A DNA stretch of 64,000 bases from Exiguobacterium artemiae 255-15. Its GTDB lineage: Bacteria > Bacillota > Bacilli > Exiguobacteriales > Exiguobacteriaceae. The notes under the pieces were generated by a model. It was not told where the DNA came from and did no database searches. It saw nothing but the letters and a program-made list of their open reading frames with translations. A program made the translations under genes and the position numbers. The stretch spans positions 1,018,001 through 1,082,000 of the forward strand of contig NC_010556.1 of assembly GCF_000019905.1 (NCBI RefSeq), given 5' to 3'. This document shows, piece by piece, positions 35,017-42,716 of the stretch; the first letter of the stretch is position 1, and the number at the start of each line of letters is the position of its first letter.

Positions 35017-36021
35017 ATGAAACCAGCTCAATTAAAAGTCGGCGATACGATTGCGATTGTTTCGCCGGCTTCTGCGGTCGCAGCTTATGTACCGCGTCGT
35101 CTGCAACGGGGGATTGAAACACTGGAACGGATGGGTTTTAAGGTCCTTTTAATGCCGAATGCGACAGCGGTTCACAGTCATACGGCGGGTACGATCGGGG
35201 AACGGCTTCAAGACCTGCATATGGCATTCAAAAATCCGGATGTCAAAGCGATTTTTGCGACCATCGGCGGCTTCAACTCGCATCAACTGCTTGATGAACT
35301 CGATTACGATTTGATTCGAGCTAATCCGAAAATTTTTATGGGATACAGCGATATTACGGCTCTGTTGTCCGGCATCCAGACGAAAACCGGTTTGACGACA
35401 TTTGTCGGACCGGCGATTTTACCGCAATTTGGCCAACTGCATGGTCTCGATGACTATACAAAAGAATGGTTTGAAAGAACGTTGATGCAGACGGATCCGA
35501 TCGGTCCAATCGAAGCGTCGGATGAATGGACGGATGAAGGTCTGCGTTGGGACGTCAATGATGACCGGAGACGAACACACGTCGCGAATGACGGCTATGT
35601 CGTTGCCCGTACAGGTGAAGGGACGGGACCAATCGTTGCCGGCAATCTCGGGACACTGCTGCTGCTTGCCGGGACACCGTACATGCCGTCGCTTGACGGG
35701 GCGGTTCTGATGCTTGAAGACGACGAAAGTGAAACGCCGGAGACGATTGACCGGTACTTTACGCAACTCCGTCATCTCGGAGCGTATGACAAGATTTCTG
35801 GGATCGTCGTCGGACGTTTTCACAGTAAAGTCGAGTTTGATCCGGAATTCCCGCTGAAGGACATTCTGTTGCGGGCGACCCGCGGTTATGACTTCCCGAT
35901 TGTGCTTAATGCGGACTTCGGGCATACCGATCCGGTCTTCCCGTTACCGAACGGGATTCAGGCAGCGGTCAGTGCGGGTGAAAGTGTCGTGATTGAAATT
36001 CTCGAATCCGCAGTGAAGTGA
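35017..36021 (+). CDS. S66-family LD-carboxypeptidase/MccF-like serine peptidase
   Basis: 334-aa peptidase S66 family. The nucleophile Ser is in KIFMGYSDITALLSG, the Glu of the triad in MLEDDESETPETIDRYF, and His in NADFGHTDPVFPLP. LdcA members trim the terminal D-alanine from murein tetrapeptides; MccF members cleave microcin-C-like nucleotide-peptides and give immunity. The 'GYSDIT' and the loop after 'GPAILPQFG' look closer to the MccF group, but I cannot separate them with certainty. Cytoplasmic, no signal peptide. AAGGGGGG before the ATG. Confidence 0.88.
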   Translation: MKPAQLKVGDTIAIVSPASAVAAYVPRRLQRGIETLERMGFKVLLMPNATAVHSHTAGTIGERLQDLHMAFKNPDVKAIFATIGGFNSHQLLDELDYDLIRANPKIFMGYSDITALLSGIQTKTGLTTFVGPAILPQFGQLHGLDDYTKEWFERTLMQTDPIGPIEASDEWTDEGLRWDVNDDRRRTHVANDGYVVARTGEGTGPIVAGNLGTLLLLAGTPYMPSLDGAVLMLEDDESETPETIDRYFTQLRHLGAYDKISGIVVGRFHSKVEFDPEFPLKDILLRATRGYDFPIVLNADFGHTDPVFPLPNGIQAAVSAGESVVIEILESAVK

Positions 36022-36069
36022 GTAAAAAACCTGCGTTTTTTACGAAGATTTGATACACTAGGTAACGGA

Positions 36070-36086
36070 GCCGCGGATGCCGCGGC
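36070..36086 (+). repeat. GC-rich inverted repeat in the ppiB leader
   Basis: GCCGCGG-ATG-CCGCGGC, a perfect 7-bp inverted repeat with a three-base centre, 40 bases before the ppiB start. Confidence 0.7.
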
Positions 36087-36125
36087 GAACACCACAGCTG
36101 AAAAGCGCGAAAGGTTGGTATACAC

Positions 36126-36563
36126 ATGCAAAAAACAGGATATATCTTACTGGAAGACGGTAATAAAATTGAGTTCGAATTGTTTAACGACGATGCACCG
36201 ATCACAACAGAAAACTTCGAGAACCTTGCGAACTCGAACTTCTACGATGGATTGAACTTCCACCGTGTCATTCCTGGTTTCGTCTCACAAGGCGGATGCC
36301 CGATCGGAAACGGTACAGGCGGATCAGGTAAAACAATTCCGTGTGAAACATCAACATCTTACCCGCACAAGCATAAAGCCGGTTCGCTTTCAATGGCGCA
36401 CGCAGGTCGTAACACAGGGTCAAGCCAATTCTTCGTCGTTCACGAGCCGCAACCGCATCTCGACGGCGTTCACACAGTCTTCGGACAAGTGACATCAGGT
36501 CTTGAACATGCGACAAAAATGAAACAAGGCGCTGGCATTAAAGAAATTCGCGTTGAAGCGTAA
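36126..36563 (+). CDS. ppiB: Peptidyl-prolyl cis-trans isomerase (cyclophilin)
   Basis: 145-aa cytoplasmic cyclophilin accelerating proline isomerisation. Active-site blocks are present: FHRVIPGFVSQGGCPIGNGT (catalytic Arg and the Gln-Gly-G), AGSLSMAHAGRNTGSSQFFV and HLDGVHTVFGQV. Length and start are normal for the Bacillus PpiB type. The leader contains a GC-rich hairpin. In Bacillus ppiB also precedes the rib/scpAB region. Confidence 0.95.
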   Translation: MQKTGYILLEDGNKIEFELFNDDAPITTENFENLANSNFYDGLNFHRVIPGFVSQGGCPIGNGTGGSGKTIPCETSTSYPHKHKAGSLSMAHAGRNTGSSQFFVVHEPQPHLDGVHTVFGQVTSGLEHATKMKQGAGIKEIRVEA

Positions 36564-36570
36564 GTGATTT

Positions 36571-36607
36571 CTTCCCTTCTTTGATTAAAGAAGGGAAGTT
36601 TTTTTTT
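36571..36607 (+). terminator. Terminator of ppiB
   Basis: A perfect 12-bp stem (36571-36582 with 36587-36598), GATT loop, nine T residues. The T run overlaps the -35 of the next promoter. Confidence 0.97.
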
Positions 36608-36623
36608 CGCCCAATACGGGAAT
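36598..36623 (+). promoter_or_regulatory. Sigma-B-like promoter of the PfpI gene
   Basis: GTTTTT (36598-36603), a 14-base spacer and GGGAAT (36618-36623) fit the sigma-B consensus. The -35 is formed by the last stem base and the T run of the ppiB terminator. Confidence 0.65.
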
Positions 36624-36657
36624 TGACAACAAGAACTGAAAAATGAAGGAGCGATTT

Positions 36658-37188
36658 ATGATGCGGTTAGCAGGAAAAAAGATTATTCAACTCGTCAGTA
36701 ACGACTTTGAGGATTTAGAACTGTGGTACCCGGTCCACCGGTTACGCGAAGAAGGGGCGACGGTCGACATTGTCGGCGAGAAAGCCGGTGAAAAATACAT
36801 CGGAAAATACGGTGTTCCGATTGTGTCGGATAAAACGTTTGACGAAATCAATCCGGCCGATTACGATGCGATTCTTGTTCCGGGCGGCTGGTCACCGGAT
36901 TTACTGCGCCGGTTTGACTCGGTCCTCACGATGGTCCGTCATTTTAACGAAACGAAACAGCCGATCGGTCAAATCTGTCATGCCGGATGGGTCTTGATTT
37001 CAGCCGGTGTCTTAAAAGGCATCAACGTCACAAGCACACCGGGAATCAAGGACGATATGACGAATGCCGGCGCAACGTGGCATGATGAACCCGTCGTCGT
37101 CGACGGACATATTATCTCGAGCCGCCGTCCGCCCGATTTGCCAGATTACATGCGGGAATTCATCCGCGTCCTCGAAGGATCGAAGTAA
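36658..37188 (+). CDS. PfpI/DJ-1-family general-stress-type protein
   Basis: About 176 aa, PfpI family. The nucleophile elbow is IGQICHAGWVLISAG (Cys then His), with an acidic residue in NDFEDLELWYP, and ILVPGGWSPDLLRR before it. This resembles Bacillus YfkM (Gsp18), a sigma-B-induced stress protein; the sigma-B-like promoter seen here agrees. Possible deglycase or protease-like activity, not proven. ATGs at 36658 and 36661 both fit the AAGGAG site; a further ATG at 36643 overlaps that site and is not used. Confidence 0.9.
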   Translation: MMRLAGKKIIQLVSNDFEDLELWYPVHRLREEGATVDIVGEKAGEKYIGKYGVPIVSDKTFDEINPADYDAILVPGGWSPDLLRRFDSVLTMVRHFNETKQPIGQICHAGWVLISAGVLKGINVTSTPGIKDDMTNAGATWHDEPVVVDGHIISSRRPPDLPDYMREFIRVLEGSK

Positions 37189-37220
37189 TCAGACAGTCGG
37201 TAAAAGCGCATAATGTCAGA

Positions 37221-37308
37221 GCCCACCTCCCTGTTTCGTGACAGGGGGGTCGCGTTTGCGAAGTAAGGGAAAGACGGTGGGATTTCAAATGGATCAAGCC
37301 GTCTTTTT
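37221..37308 (+). ncRNA. Attenuator-like structured leader upstream of ribT
   Basis: A folded element with mutually exclusive pairings. ACCTCCCTGT (37225-37234) pairs with ACAGGGGGGT (37241-37250). CCCACC (37222-37227) can instead pair with GGTGGG (37276-37281). TCGC/GCGA (37250-37261) makes a small hairpin. AAAGACGG (37270-37277) pairs with CCGTCTTT (37299-37306) followed by T residues, an intrinsic terminator whose left arm overlaps GGTGGG. ATCAAG (37293-37298) can pair with CTTGAT (37310-37315) and trap the terminator's right arm. No riboswitch class I know fits. It may also simply end the PfpI transcript. Confidence 0.45.
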
Positions 37309-37418
37309 ACTTGATTTCACGAAAAATGAAGCAATTCGAGCCGAGAAGGTGTAGAATAAACAAGTCTCAGTTGATCATGTTCCTGAGAGTTGTTGAAACT
37401 AGGAAGGTGTAGAATCAG

Positions 37419-37766
37419 ATGCTAGTAAAATATAAAAAGTTGAATGAACGGACCGCGATGGGGTTAATCGCTTTTTCGTGTGAAGTGAAGGATCCGAAGT
37501 ATTTGCTTGAAACGGTTCAAACCTATGAACAAGATGAAAATCAACAGTTGTATCTCTATAAGCAGGATGAAGATTTTATCGGCATTATCGGATTTCAATT
37601 AGTGGATGGCCACGCTGAATTGAAACATATCGCCTTGTCGCCATCGTTCCGCGGAGAACGGATGTCGTATATCTTACTGGATGCAGCCGAAAAAATGCTG
37701 CGGATGGAAATTACGGGTGCAACGGACGAAACGAGTCGACTTGTTGAAAAGTGGAAAAATCAATAA
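37419..37766 (+). CDS. ribT: RibT, GNAT-like acetyltransferase of the riboflavin locus
   Basis: 115-aa GNAT-fold protein. The core is DEDFIGIIGFQLVDGHAELKHIALSP and FRGERMSYILLDAAEKML (acetyl-CoA loop region). It matches Bacillus RibT in length, opening (LVKYKKLNERTAMGLIAF) and position before ypuF-scpA. The riboflavin genes ribDEAH that precede ribT in Bacillus are not here, so it stands alone. Biochemical role unproven even in Bacillus. AGGAAGGTG lies nine bases before the ATG; the same 13-base stretch occurs 58 bases earlier. Confidence 0.8.
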   Translation: MLVKYKKLNERTAMGLIAFSCEVKDPKYLLETVQTYEQDENQQLYLYKQDEDFIGIIGFQLVDGHAELKHIALSPSFRGERMSYILLDAAEKMLRMEITGATDETSRLVEKWKNQ

Positions 37767-37799
37767 AAACCGGTCCATGTAAGTTACGGACCGGTTTTT
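37765..37799. terminator. Bidirectional terminator between ribT and DUF309
   Basis: A perfect 12-bp stem (37765-37776 with 37788-37799) with an 11-base loop and A/T runs at the ends. It overlaps both stop codons by one or two bases. Confidence 0.93.
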
Positions 37800-38263
37800 C
37801 ATTTTTTTTGGCGTGCCGCAAGAGCCGTCTGTCGTGCCGTGATGACATCCTGACGGTCGCGCAACAGATGTTTATGCCGCAAGAACGATAAATCCTGCAC
37901 CGGTTCAATCGGGAGACTGTTGACCCGTTGTTCGAGACCATCTGCGAGCGGCAACGGAATATGCGTATAGTCGGGTTGCATGAACAATGGTTGTAAAGCG
38001 AGCAGGCGTGGGATATCGATTCCTTGACCGGCGAGTGATCCGGCATGGCGTTCGAGTTTTCGGAAAGCTTTCGGATAGGTCCGCATCGCCCCGGATACAT
38101 TTCCCCGGCGATGATGGTAGCGGGCGACGGCGAGCTGAATCAATGCGACGAGGGATTCATCTTGTCGTTGACCGGCCTGCCACAGTTCTTCGAGTACTTC
38201 GTGGCATTCGAAATAGTCTTGTTGGACATTGAATTCAAATGCAAATTGTTCAATCGGATGCAT
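37799..38263 (-). CDS. DUF309 protein (YpuF-like)
   Basis: 154-aa DUF309 family protein. The family core is FEFNVQQDYFECHEVLEELW near the N-terminus, followed by LVALIQLAVARYHHRRGNVSGAMRTYPKAFRKLE, a helical pair resembling a TPR. Function unknown. In Bacillus its homologue ypuF also lies between ribT and scpA but on the same strand; here it is inverted. AAAGGAGATC precedes the ATG. Confidence 0.88.
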   Translation of the reverse strand: MHPIEQFAFEFNVQQDYFECHEVLEELWQAGQRQDESLVALIQLAVARYHHRRGNVSGAMRTYPKAFRKLERHAGSLAGQGIDIPRLLALQPLFMQPDYTHIPLPLADGLEQRVNSLPIEPVQDLSFLRHKHLLRDRQDVITARQTALAARQKK

Positions 38264-38357
38264 GGATTGATCTCCTTTCCTTTTAATATAGCATAGTCGA
38301 AATCAGGTGATGTGTGGTATACTAAGGCGCAAAAAACGTTGATGGGCAGGGAGAATC

Positions 38358-39113
38358 ATGGAATCATACAGTGTAAAGATGGATGCGTTTGAAGGCCCGT
38401 TGGATTTGTTGTTGCATTTGATTGGTAAGCTGGAGATTGATTTGTATGACATTTCCGTTTCGATCGTGACGGATCAGTATGTGTCCTATATCCGGGCCAT
38501 GCAACATCTCGAACTTGATGTGGCGAGTGAATATCTGGTCATGGCAGCGACGCTCCTGCAATTAAAAAGTAAACAACTGTTACCTGTCGAACAGACGGAT
38601 TTCGAAGACGTTCCGGATTTTGAAGAGGATCCGACACGTGAAGGGTTGATTCAGCAACTGATTGAATATAAAGCATACAAAGAAGCGGCGCTTGTTTTAA
38701 AAGAAAAGGAAGAAGCACGGCTGGAACTGTTTTCAAAACAGCCGGAAGACTTGATGACGTATCTCGATCCGGACAATCAAGATTTTAGCGGGAACTTGTC
38801 TTTTAGCGACTTGTTGCGTGCCTATGAGAAAATGCGTCAACGCGTCGCCTGGAAAGTACGGCGTTCGAAAACCGTTAAACGGGAAGAACGGACGCTTGAA
38901 CAACAGATGATTCATGTTTCGGAATATGTTTTTGCCAATGAAGGGACGACATTTTTTGGTTTCTTCACGGAACAACCGACCGTCGAAGAATTGGTCGTTA
39001 GTTTCCTGGCTGTACTTGAACTTGTCAAACAATGTGTCGTCGCCTGTGAGCAAATGAGCGACGATATCCTGTTGCGTGCCTTAGTGAAGGAGGAGAATCA
39101 GATTGGCGTATGA
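38358..39113 (+). CDS. scpA: Segregation and condensation protein A
   Basis: 251-aa kleisin subunit of the SMC-ScpAB condensin that organises and separates replicated chromosomes. The N-terminal block [20 protein letters not shown] is the SMC-neck-binding helix; [20 protein letters not shown] and the C-terminal winged helix ([19 protein letters not shown]) are typical. AGGGAG upstream of the ATG. Overlaps scpB by 11 bases, so the two are translated together. Confidence 0.95.
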   Translation: MESYSVKMDAFEGPLDLLLHLIGKLEIDLYDISVSIVTDQYVSYIRAMQHLELDVASEYLVMAATLLQLKSKQLLPVEQTDFEDVPDFEEDPTREGLIQQLIEYKAYKEAALVLKEKEEARLELFSKQPEDLMTYLDPDNQDFSGNLSFSDLLRAYEKMRQRVAWKVRRSKTVKREERTLEQQMIHVSEYVFANEGTTFFGFFTEQPTVEELVVSFLAVLELVKQCVVACEQMSDDILLRALVKEENQIGV

Positions 39114-39675
39114 GCGAATCATTGAAAGTTTATTATTCGTCGTCGGAGACGATGGAATCGATCCGCGTGGTCTGAGTCAAGTTCTTGAAATCAGTGAGGC
39201 AGCGGCACGGGAACAGTTACATGCACTCCAGACGACATTTGAAGCGGAGGAACGGGTGTTGCAAATCGTCGAATCCGGTGGTGTGTTCAAAATGGTCACC
39301 CGCAAAGAGATGTCGCCGTATGTGCAGGCATATGCTGGATCGCTTGCAGAAGACAGCCTGTCACGCGCAGCGATGGAAACACTCGTCATCATCGCCTATA
39401 AACAGCCGGTTACCCGGGCGGACATCGAAGTCATTCGCGGTGTCAAGACGGAGCGTGTCATCCACACGTTAAGTGCAAAAGGATTAATTGATGAAGCCGG
39501 ACGCGCGAAAGGCGTCGGGCGTGCTAAATTGTATAAAACGACGGATCATTTTTTGGATCACTTCGGACTGAACAGTATCGAAGAGTTGCCGCCGCTCGAG
39601 TTTGAAGAAACACTCGAAGCGGATGGGGATTTGTTTTTCCGGAATGAACCGTCATTAGAGGAGAGAATAAATTAA
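39103..39675 (+). CDS. scpB: Segregation and condensation protein B
   Basis: 190-aa winged-helix subunit of condensin, binding the ScpA linker. Conserved blocks are [55 protein letters not shown] and [18 protein letters not shown]. The start is an unusual TTG at 39103 with AAGGAGGAG about nine bases before it; no ATG or GTG fits the conserved N-terminus. Its end abuts rluB. Confidence 0.95.
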   Translation: MAYERIIESLLFVVGDDGIDPRGLSQVLEISEAAAREQLHALQTTFEAEERVLQIVESGGVFKMVTRKEMSPYVQAYAGSLAEDSLSRAAMETLVIIAYKQPVTRADIEVIRGVKTERVIHTLSAKGLIDEAGRAKGVGRAKLYKTTDHFLDHFGLNSIEELPPLEFEETLEADGDLFFRNEPSLEERIN

Positions 39676-40436
39676 TGGAACGTCTACAAAAAATTATTGC
39701 CCAAGCCGGTGTCGCATCGCGACGCAAGGCAGAAGAACTGATCACAGAAGGACGCGTCAAAGTCAACGGGAAAGTCATCACGGAACTTGGGACAAAAGTC
39801 GGCGGACGTGCGGAAGTTGAAGTCGACGGCGTCAAACTCGAACGGGAAGAACACGTCTACTACATGCTGTATAAACCAACAGGTGTCGTTTCGACGGTGG
39901 AAGATGACAAAGGCCGTAAAACGGTCGTTGATCTCGTCCCACCGGGTCACCGTGTATTCCCGGTCGGCCGTCTCGATTACAACACAAGCGGTTTGCTGCT
40001 CCTGACGAACGACGGTGAGTTTTCGAATCTCTTGCTTCACCCGAAATACAAAGTACCGAAACGTTATATCGTCAAAATCAAAGGCGTGCCGGATTACTAT
40101 CATGTCAAAGGTCTCGAAAAAGGTGTTGTCTTACCGGACGGATTCAAAACCGGTAAAGCACGCGTCGAGATGCGTGATATCGATAAGAAAAAGAATACGG
40201 CAATTTTAGAAATGGTCATCTATGAAGGCCATAACCGCCAAGTCCGACAAATGGTCGAAACACTCGGCGCAGAGGTCATTAAGTTGAAGCGGGAACAGTT
40301 TGGTTTCCTGACGCTTGCTGGATTAACATCAGGCGACTGGCGTGAACTTTCGAAAAAAGAAGTCAATCAATTGCGTGAGCTGGCGGATCCGGTAGCTGCC
40401 CCTACGAAAAGACGTAAGAACACAAAAAAACGTTAA
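39675..40436 (+). CDS. rluB: 23S rRNA pseudouridine synthase RluB
   Basis: 253-aa pseudouridine synthase modifying 23S rRNA (position 2605 in E. coli numbering). An S4 RNA-binding domain (residues 2-60, RLQKIIAQAGVASRRKAEEL) is followed by the catalytic domain with D101 in VGRLDYNTSGLLLLTNDG and EGHNRQVRQMVETLG. The lysine-rich tail (TKRRKNTKKR) probably contacts rRNA. The ATG overlaps the scpB stop by one base. Confidence 0.95.
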   Translation: MERLQKIIAQAGVASRRKAEELITEGRVKVNGKVITELGTKVGGRAEVEVDGVKLEREEHVYYMLYKPTGVVSTVEDDKGRKTVVDLVPPGHRVFPVGRLDYNTSGLLLLTNDGEFSNLLLHPKYKVPKRYIVKIKGVPDYYHVKGLEKGVVLPDGFKTGKARVEMRDIDKKKNTAILEMVIYEGHNRQVRQMVETLGAEVIKLKREQFGFLTLAGLTSGDWRELSKKEVNQLRELADPVAAPTKRRKNTKKR

Positions 40437-40449
40437 TTTGTAAAGCGAG

Positions 40450-40475
40450 AAGCTCAGCCTGCGGGTTGAGTTTTC
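40450..40475 (+). terminator. Terminator of scpAB-rluB
   Basis: AGCTCAGCC pairs with GGGTTGAGT (G-T pairs allowed), then TTT. Moderate strength. Confidence 0.65.
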
Positions 40476-40562
40476 TTTGTTTGTGACAAAACGATTAACG
40501 TATTTCACATTCTGTCAACAATTAAGCGATTTCAAGTACAATATGGTTGGAGGCGGTGCAAC

Positions 40563-41153
40563 ATGAAAAAAACGAATCAGAACCCGGATGAGCGGCTAGC
40601 AGCCGCGAAGCAAAAGAAGAAAAAACGTTCATTTTGGCGGTTAATGATCATGACGATGGTATTATTCGCCGGTGCGGTCGTCATCATGCAGTTTGTCGAT
40701 CAGGCGACACGCGATAAGGACGGTCGAGTCCTGGCCGGAGATGATGCGCCGGAATTTGCACTTGTTGATTTGTATGGAGAAAAACAACATACGATGGACG
40801 AGTACAAAGGCAAAGGACTTTTACTCAATTTTTGGGGTACATTCTGTGAACCGTGTAAAAAAGAAATGCCGTTGATCAACGACAACTACAAGATGATGCA
40901 AAAAGAAGGTGTTAATTTTGCAGCCGTCAACGTCGGTGAGACGCCGGTCCGCGTATCGAGTTTCATCAAGGAAATCGGGGGAACCGATTATCCGGTCTTG
41001 ATGGACACGAACAGTGCCGTTGAGAAAGCATACGGAATCTACAACCTGCCGGTGACATTCATCATCAACAAAGAAGGTAAGGTCGTTGAAAAGTATGAAG
41101 GTGAGATTGACCAGGCGAAGTTAGAAGAAATGATTAAAAAAGCAAACGAGTAA
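40563..41153 (+). CDS. resA: Thiol-disulfide oxidoreductase ResA
   Basis: 196-aa membrane-tethered thioredoxin that keeps apocytochrome c cysteines reduced outside the cell. A Lys/Arg-rich start, one span (about residues 25-45), then a TlpA-like domain with the active site FWGTFCEPCKKEMP (C95, C98) and the cis-Pro in YNLPVTFIINKEG. CEPC is the ResA-type motif. First gene of resABC; GGAGGCGG is upstream. A TTTGTGAC element at 40480-40487 resembles the ResD-binding sequence TTTGTGAAT (two mismatches). Confidence 0.95.
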   Translation: MKKTNQNPDERLAAAKQKKKKRSFWRLMIMTMVLFAGAVVIMQFVDQATRDKDGRVLAGDDAPEFALVDLYGEKQHTMDEYKGKGLLLNFWGTFCEPCKKEMPLINDNYKMMQKEGVNFAAVNVGETPVRVSSFIKEIGGTDYPVLMDTNSAVEKAYGIYNLPVTFIINKEGKVVEKYEGEIDQAKLEEMIKKANE

Positions 41154-41171
41154 CGCATCGAGGGGGAATTT

Positions 41172-42716
41172 ATGATGCAGCAGGAGTATAAGCAACTGGA
41201 TATGCGTTATGAGGAAGCCGAGCTTCGTTCAAAACGAAAAAATCAATCGTGGATCGACCGGACATGGACGTTCTTTTCATCCGTCAAAGTCGGCTTATGG
41301 CTGATCGGCTTAATCATCATCGCAAGCGGCGTCGGAACCATCTTCCCGCAGGAAATGTACATTCCGCAAGCAGTTCCGCCGGAAGAGTTTTACGGGAAGG
41401 AATATGGAACGGCCGGTGAAATTTATTATGCCCTCGGTTTCCATAATTTATTTGAATCCTGGTGGTATATCGGCTTAATCACATTATTACTGTTATCCAT
41501 CATCATCGTATCGATCGACCGTTTCTTCCCGCTGTATCGCGCGCTGAAGAAACAACCGGTCATCCAGTCCGACCGTTTTATGGGCGGTCAGCGATTTGGC
41601 GCTGAAGCGACTGGGACGGTTAAACAGATTGATGCCATTGAACCGTTGCTGAAGAAAAAAGGGTATAAGATCCGCCGACAAGACGGCGCACTGCTTGCGG
41701 AGAAACAACGTTTCGGCCGCTGGGGTCCATACATCAATCATATCGGGCTTGTCTTGTTCTTTGGTGGAGCGATGCTACGGATTGTTCCCGGGATGCACGA
41801 AGACGAGCTGATGTGGATTCGTGAAGGCGAAACGCTGCCGGTCGAAGCGACGGACAACAAGTATTATCTCGAAAACAACTCGTTTAACATTGAGTTTTAC
41901 GATCCGGCAAAAGAGCCTGAGAAATTCAGAGAAGCGTTGAAACGCGCCGGCGGAAGTGTTCCGAAAAACTATGATACCCAGATGACGTTGTATAAAAAAA
42001 CCGGAATGACGGAAGACTTCAAACCGAAACTTGAAAAAGTTAAATCCGGTGAGACCGCCGTCAACCAGCCGTTCGAGTTCGGAAACTATCAAGTTTTCCA
42101 GGAACAATATGCAGCGGATCCGGAGTTCAAGACGATGTCCTTTAATATCGAGAATCAAAAAACAGGCAAAGTCGTCGATACGATTAAAGTCGACTTGCGT
42201 AACCCGCAGGAAACTTACAAATTAAAGAACGGGTATGATGTCGAACTAAAAGACTTCCTGCCGGACTTTGTCGTTAAAGACGGAAAACCGACGACGAACT
42301 CGTCGCGTCCGGTCAATCCGGCATTTGTCTTTACGATCAAATCACCGGAACATCCGAAAGGTGAGCGCAGTCTGATCGGGATTAAACTGAATGTCGGCGG
42401 CGATGAGAACCAATACAAGATGGGCTTCGCCGGTACAGAACTGTCGAACATTTCCGGCGTCCGGATCAAAAAAGATTTGACGCTTCCATTCCTGTTTGCC
42501 GGCGGTATGATCTTCATGGTCGGGCTGTTACTAGGTATGTACTGGCCGCACCGCAGACTTTGGTTAAAAGAACGGAACGGGCAGATTAACATTGCCGGAT
42601 TTACGAATAAAAATGCACTTGGACTTCAAAAAGAAGTCAATCTCGCCTTGACTGAAGTGGGACTTCCGCAACTGGAAGACCGCCAGAAGTTGCGGGAAGA
42701 GGGGGAAATGAAATGA
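41172..42716 (+). CDS. resB: Cytochrome c biogenesis protein ResB
   Basis: 514-aa CcsB/ResB-type heme-handling membrane protein. Three spans occur in the first 190 residues (VGLWLIGLIIIASGVGTIFP, WWYIGLITLLLLSIIIVSID, INHIGLVLFFGGAMLRIVPG), then a large extracytoplasmic domain (about 215-440), and a last span (LPFLFAGGMIFMVGLLLGMY). Works with ResC to move heme across the membrane and ligate it to cytochrome c. Its stop overlaps the resC start. Confidence 0.94.
   Translation: MMQQEYKQLDMRYEEAELRSKRKNQSWIDRTWTFFSSVKVGLWLIGLIIIASGVGTIFPQEMYIPQAVPPEEFYGKEYGTAGEIYYALGFHNLFESWWYIGLITLLLLSIIIVSIDRFFPLYRALKKQPVIQSDRFMGGQRFGAEATGTVKQIDAIEPLLKKKGYKIRRQDGALLAEKQRFGRWGPYINHIGLVLFFGGAMLRIVPGMHEDELMWIREGETLPVEATDNKYYLENNSFNIEFYDPAKEPEKFREALKRAGGSVPKNYDTQMTLYKKTGMTEDFKPKLEKVKSGETAVNQPFEFGNYQVFQEQYAADPEFKTMSFNIENQKTGKVVDTIKVDLRNPQETYKLKNGYDVELKDFLPDFVVKDGKPTTNSSRPVNPAFVFTIKSPEHPKGERSLIGIKLNVGGDENQYKMGFAGTELSNISGVRIKKDLTLPFLFAGGMIFMVGLLLGMYWPHRRLWLKERNGQINIAGFTNKNALGLQKEVNLALTEVGLPQLEDRQKLREEGEMK

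Noticed and set aside
35017-36021. Antibiotic-immunity cluster around the MccF-like peptidase
   Set aside because: No biosynthesis or export gene for a peptide-nucleotide is adjacent; it stands alone as a housekeeping-type S66 gene.
37221-37308. T-box or FMN riboswitch before ribT
   Set aside because: No AGGGTGGNACCGCG block and no conserved FMN-element bases; only the general attenuator layout is present.
40480-40509. CRP/FNR or Rex operator before resA (TGTGA ... TCACA)
   Set aside because: The half sites are 18 bases apart, not the 4-8 needed; only a loose resemblance to a ResD site remains.
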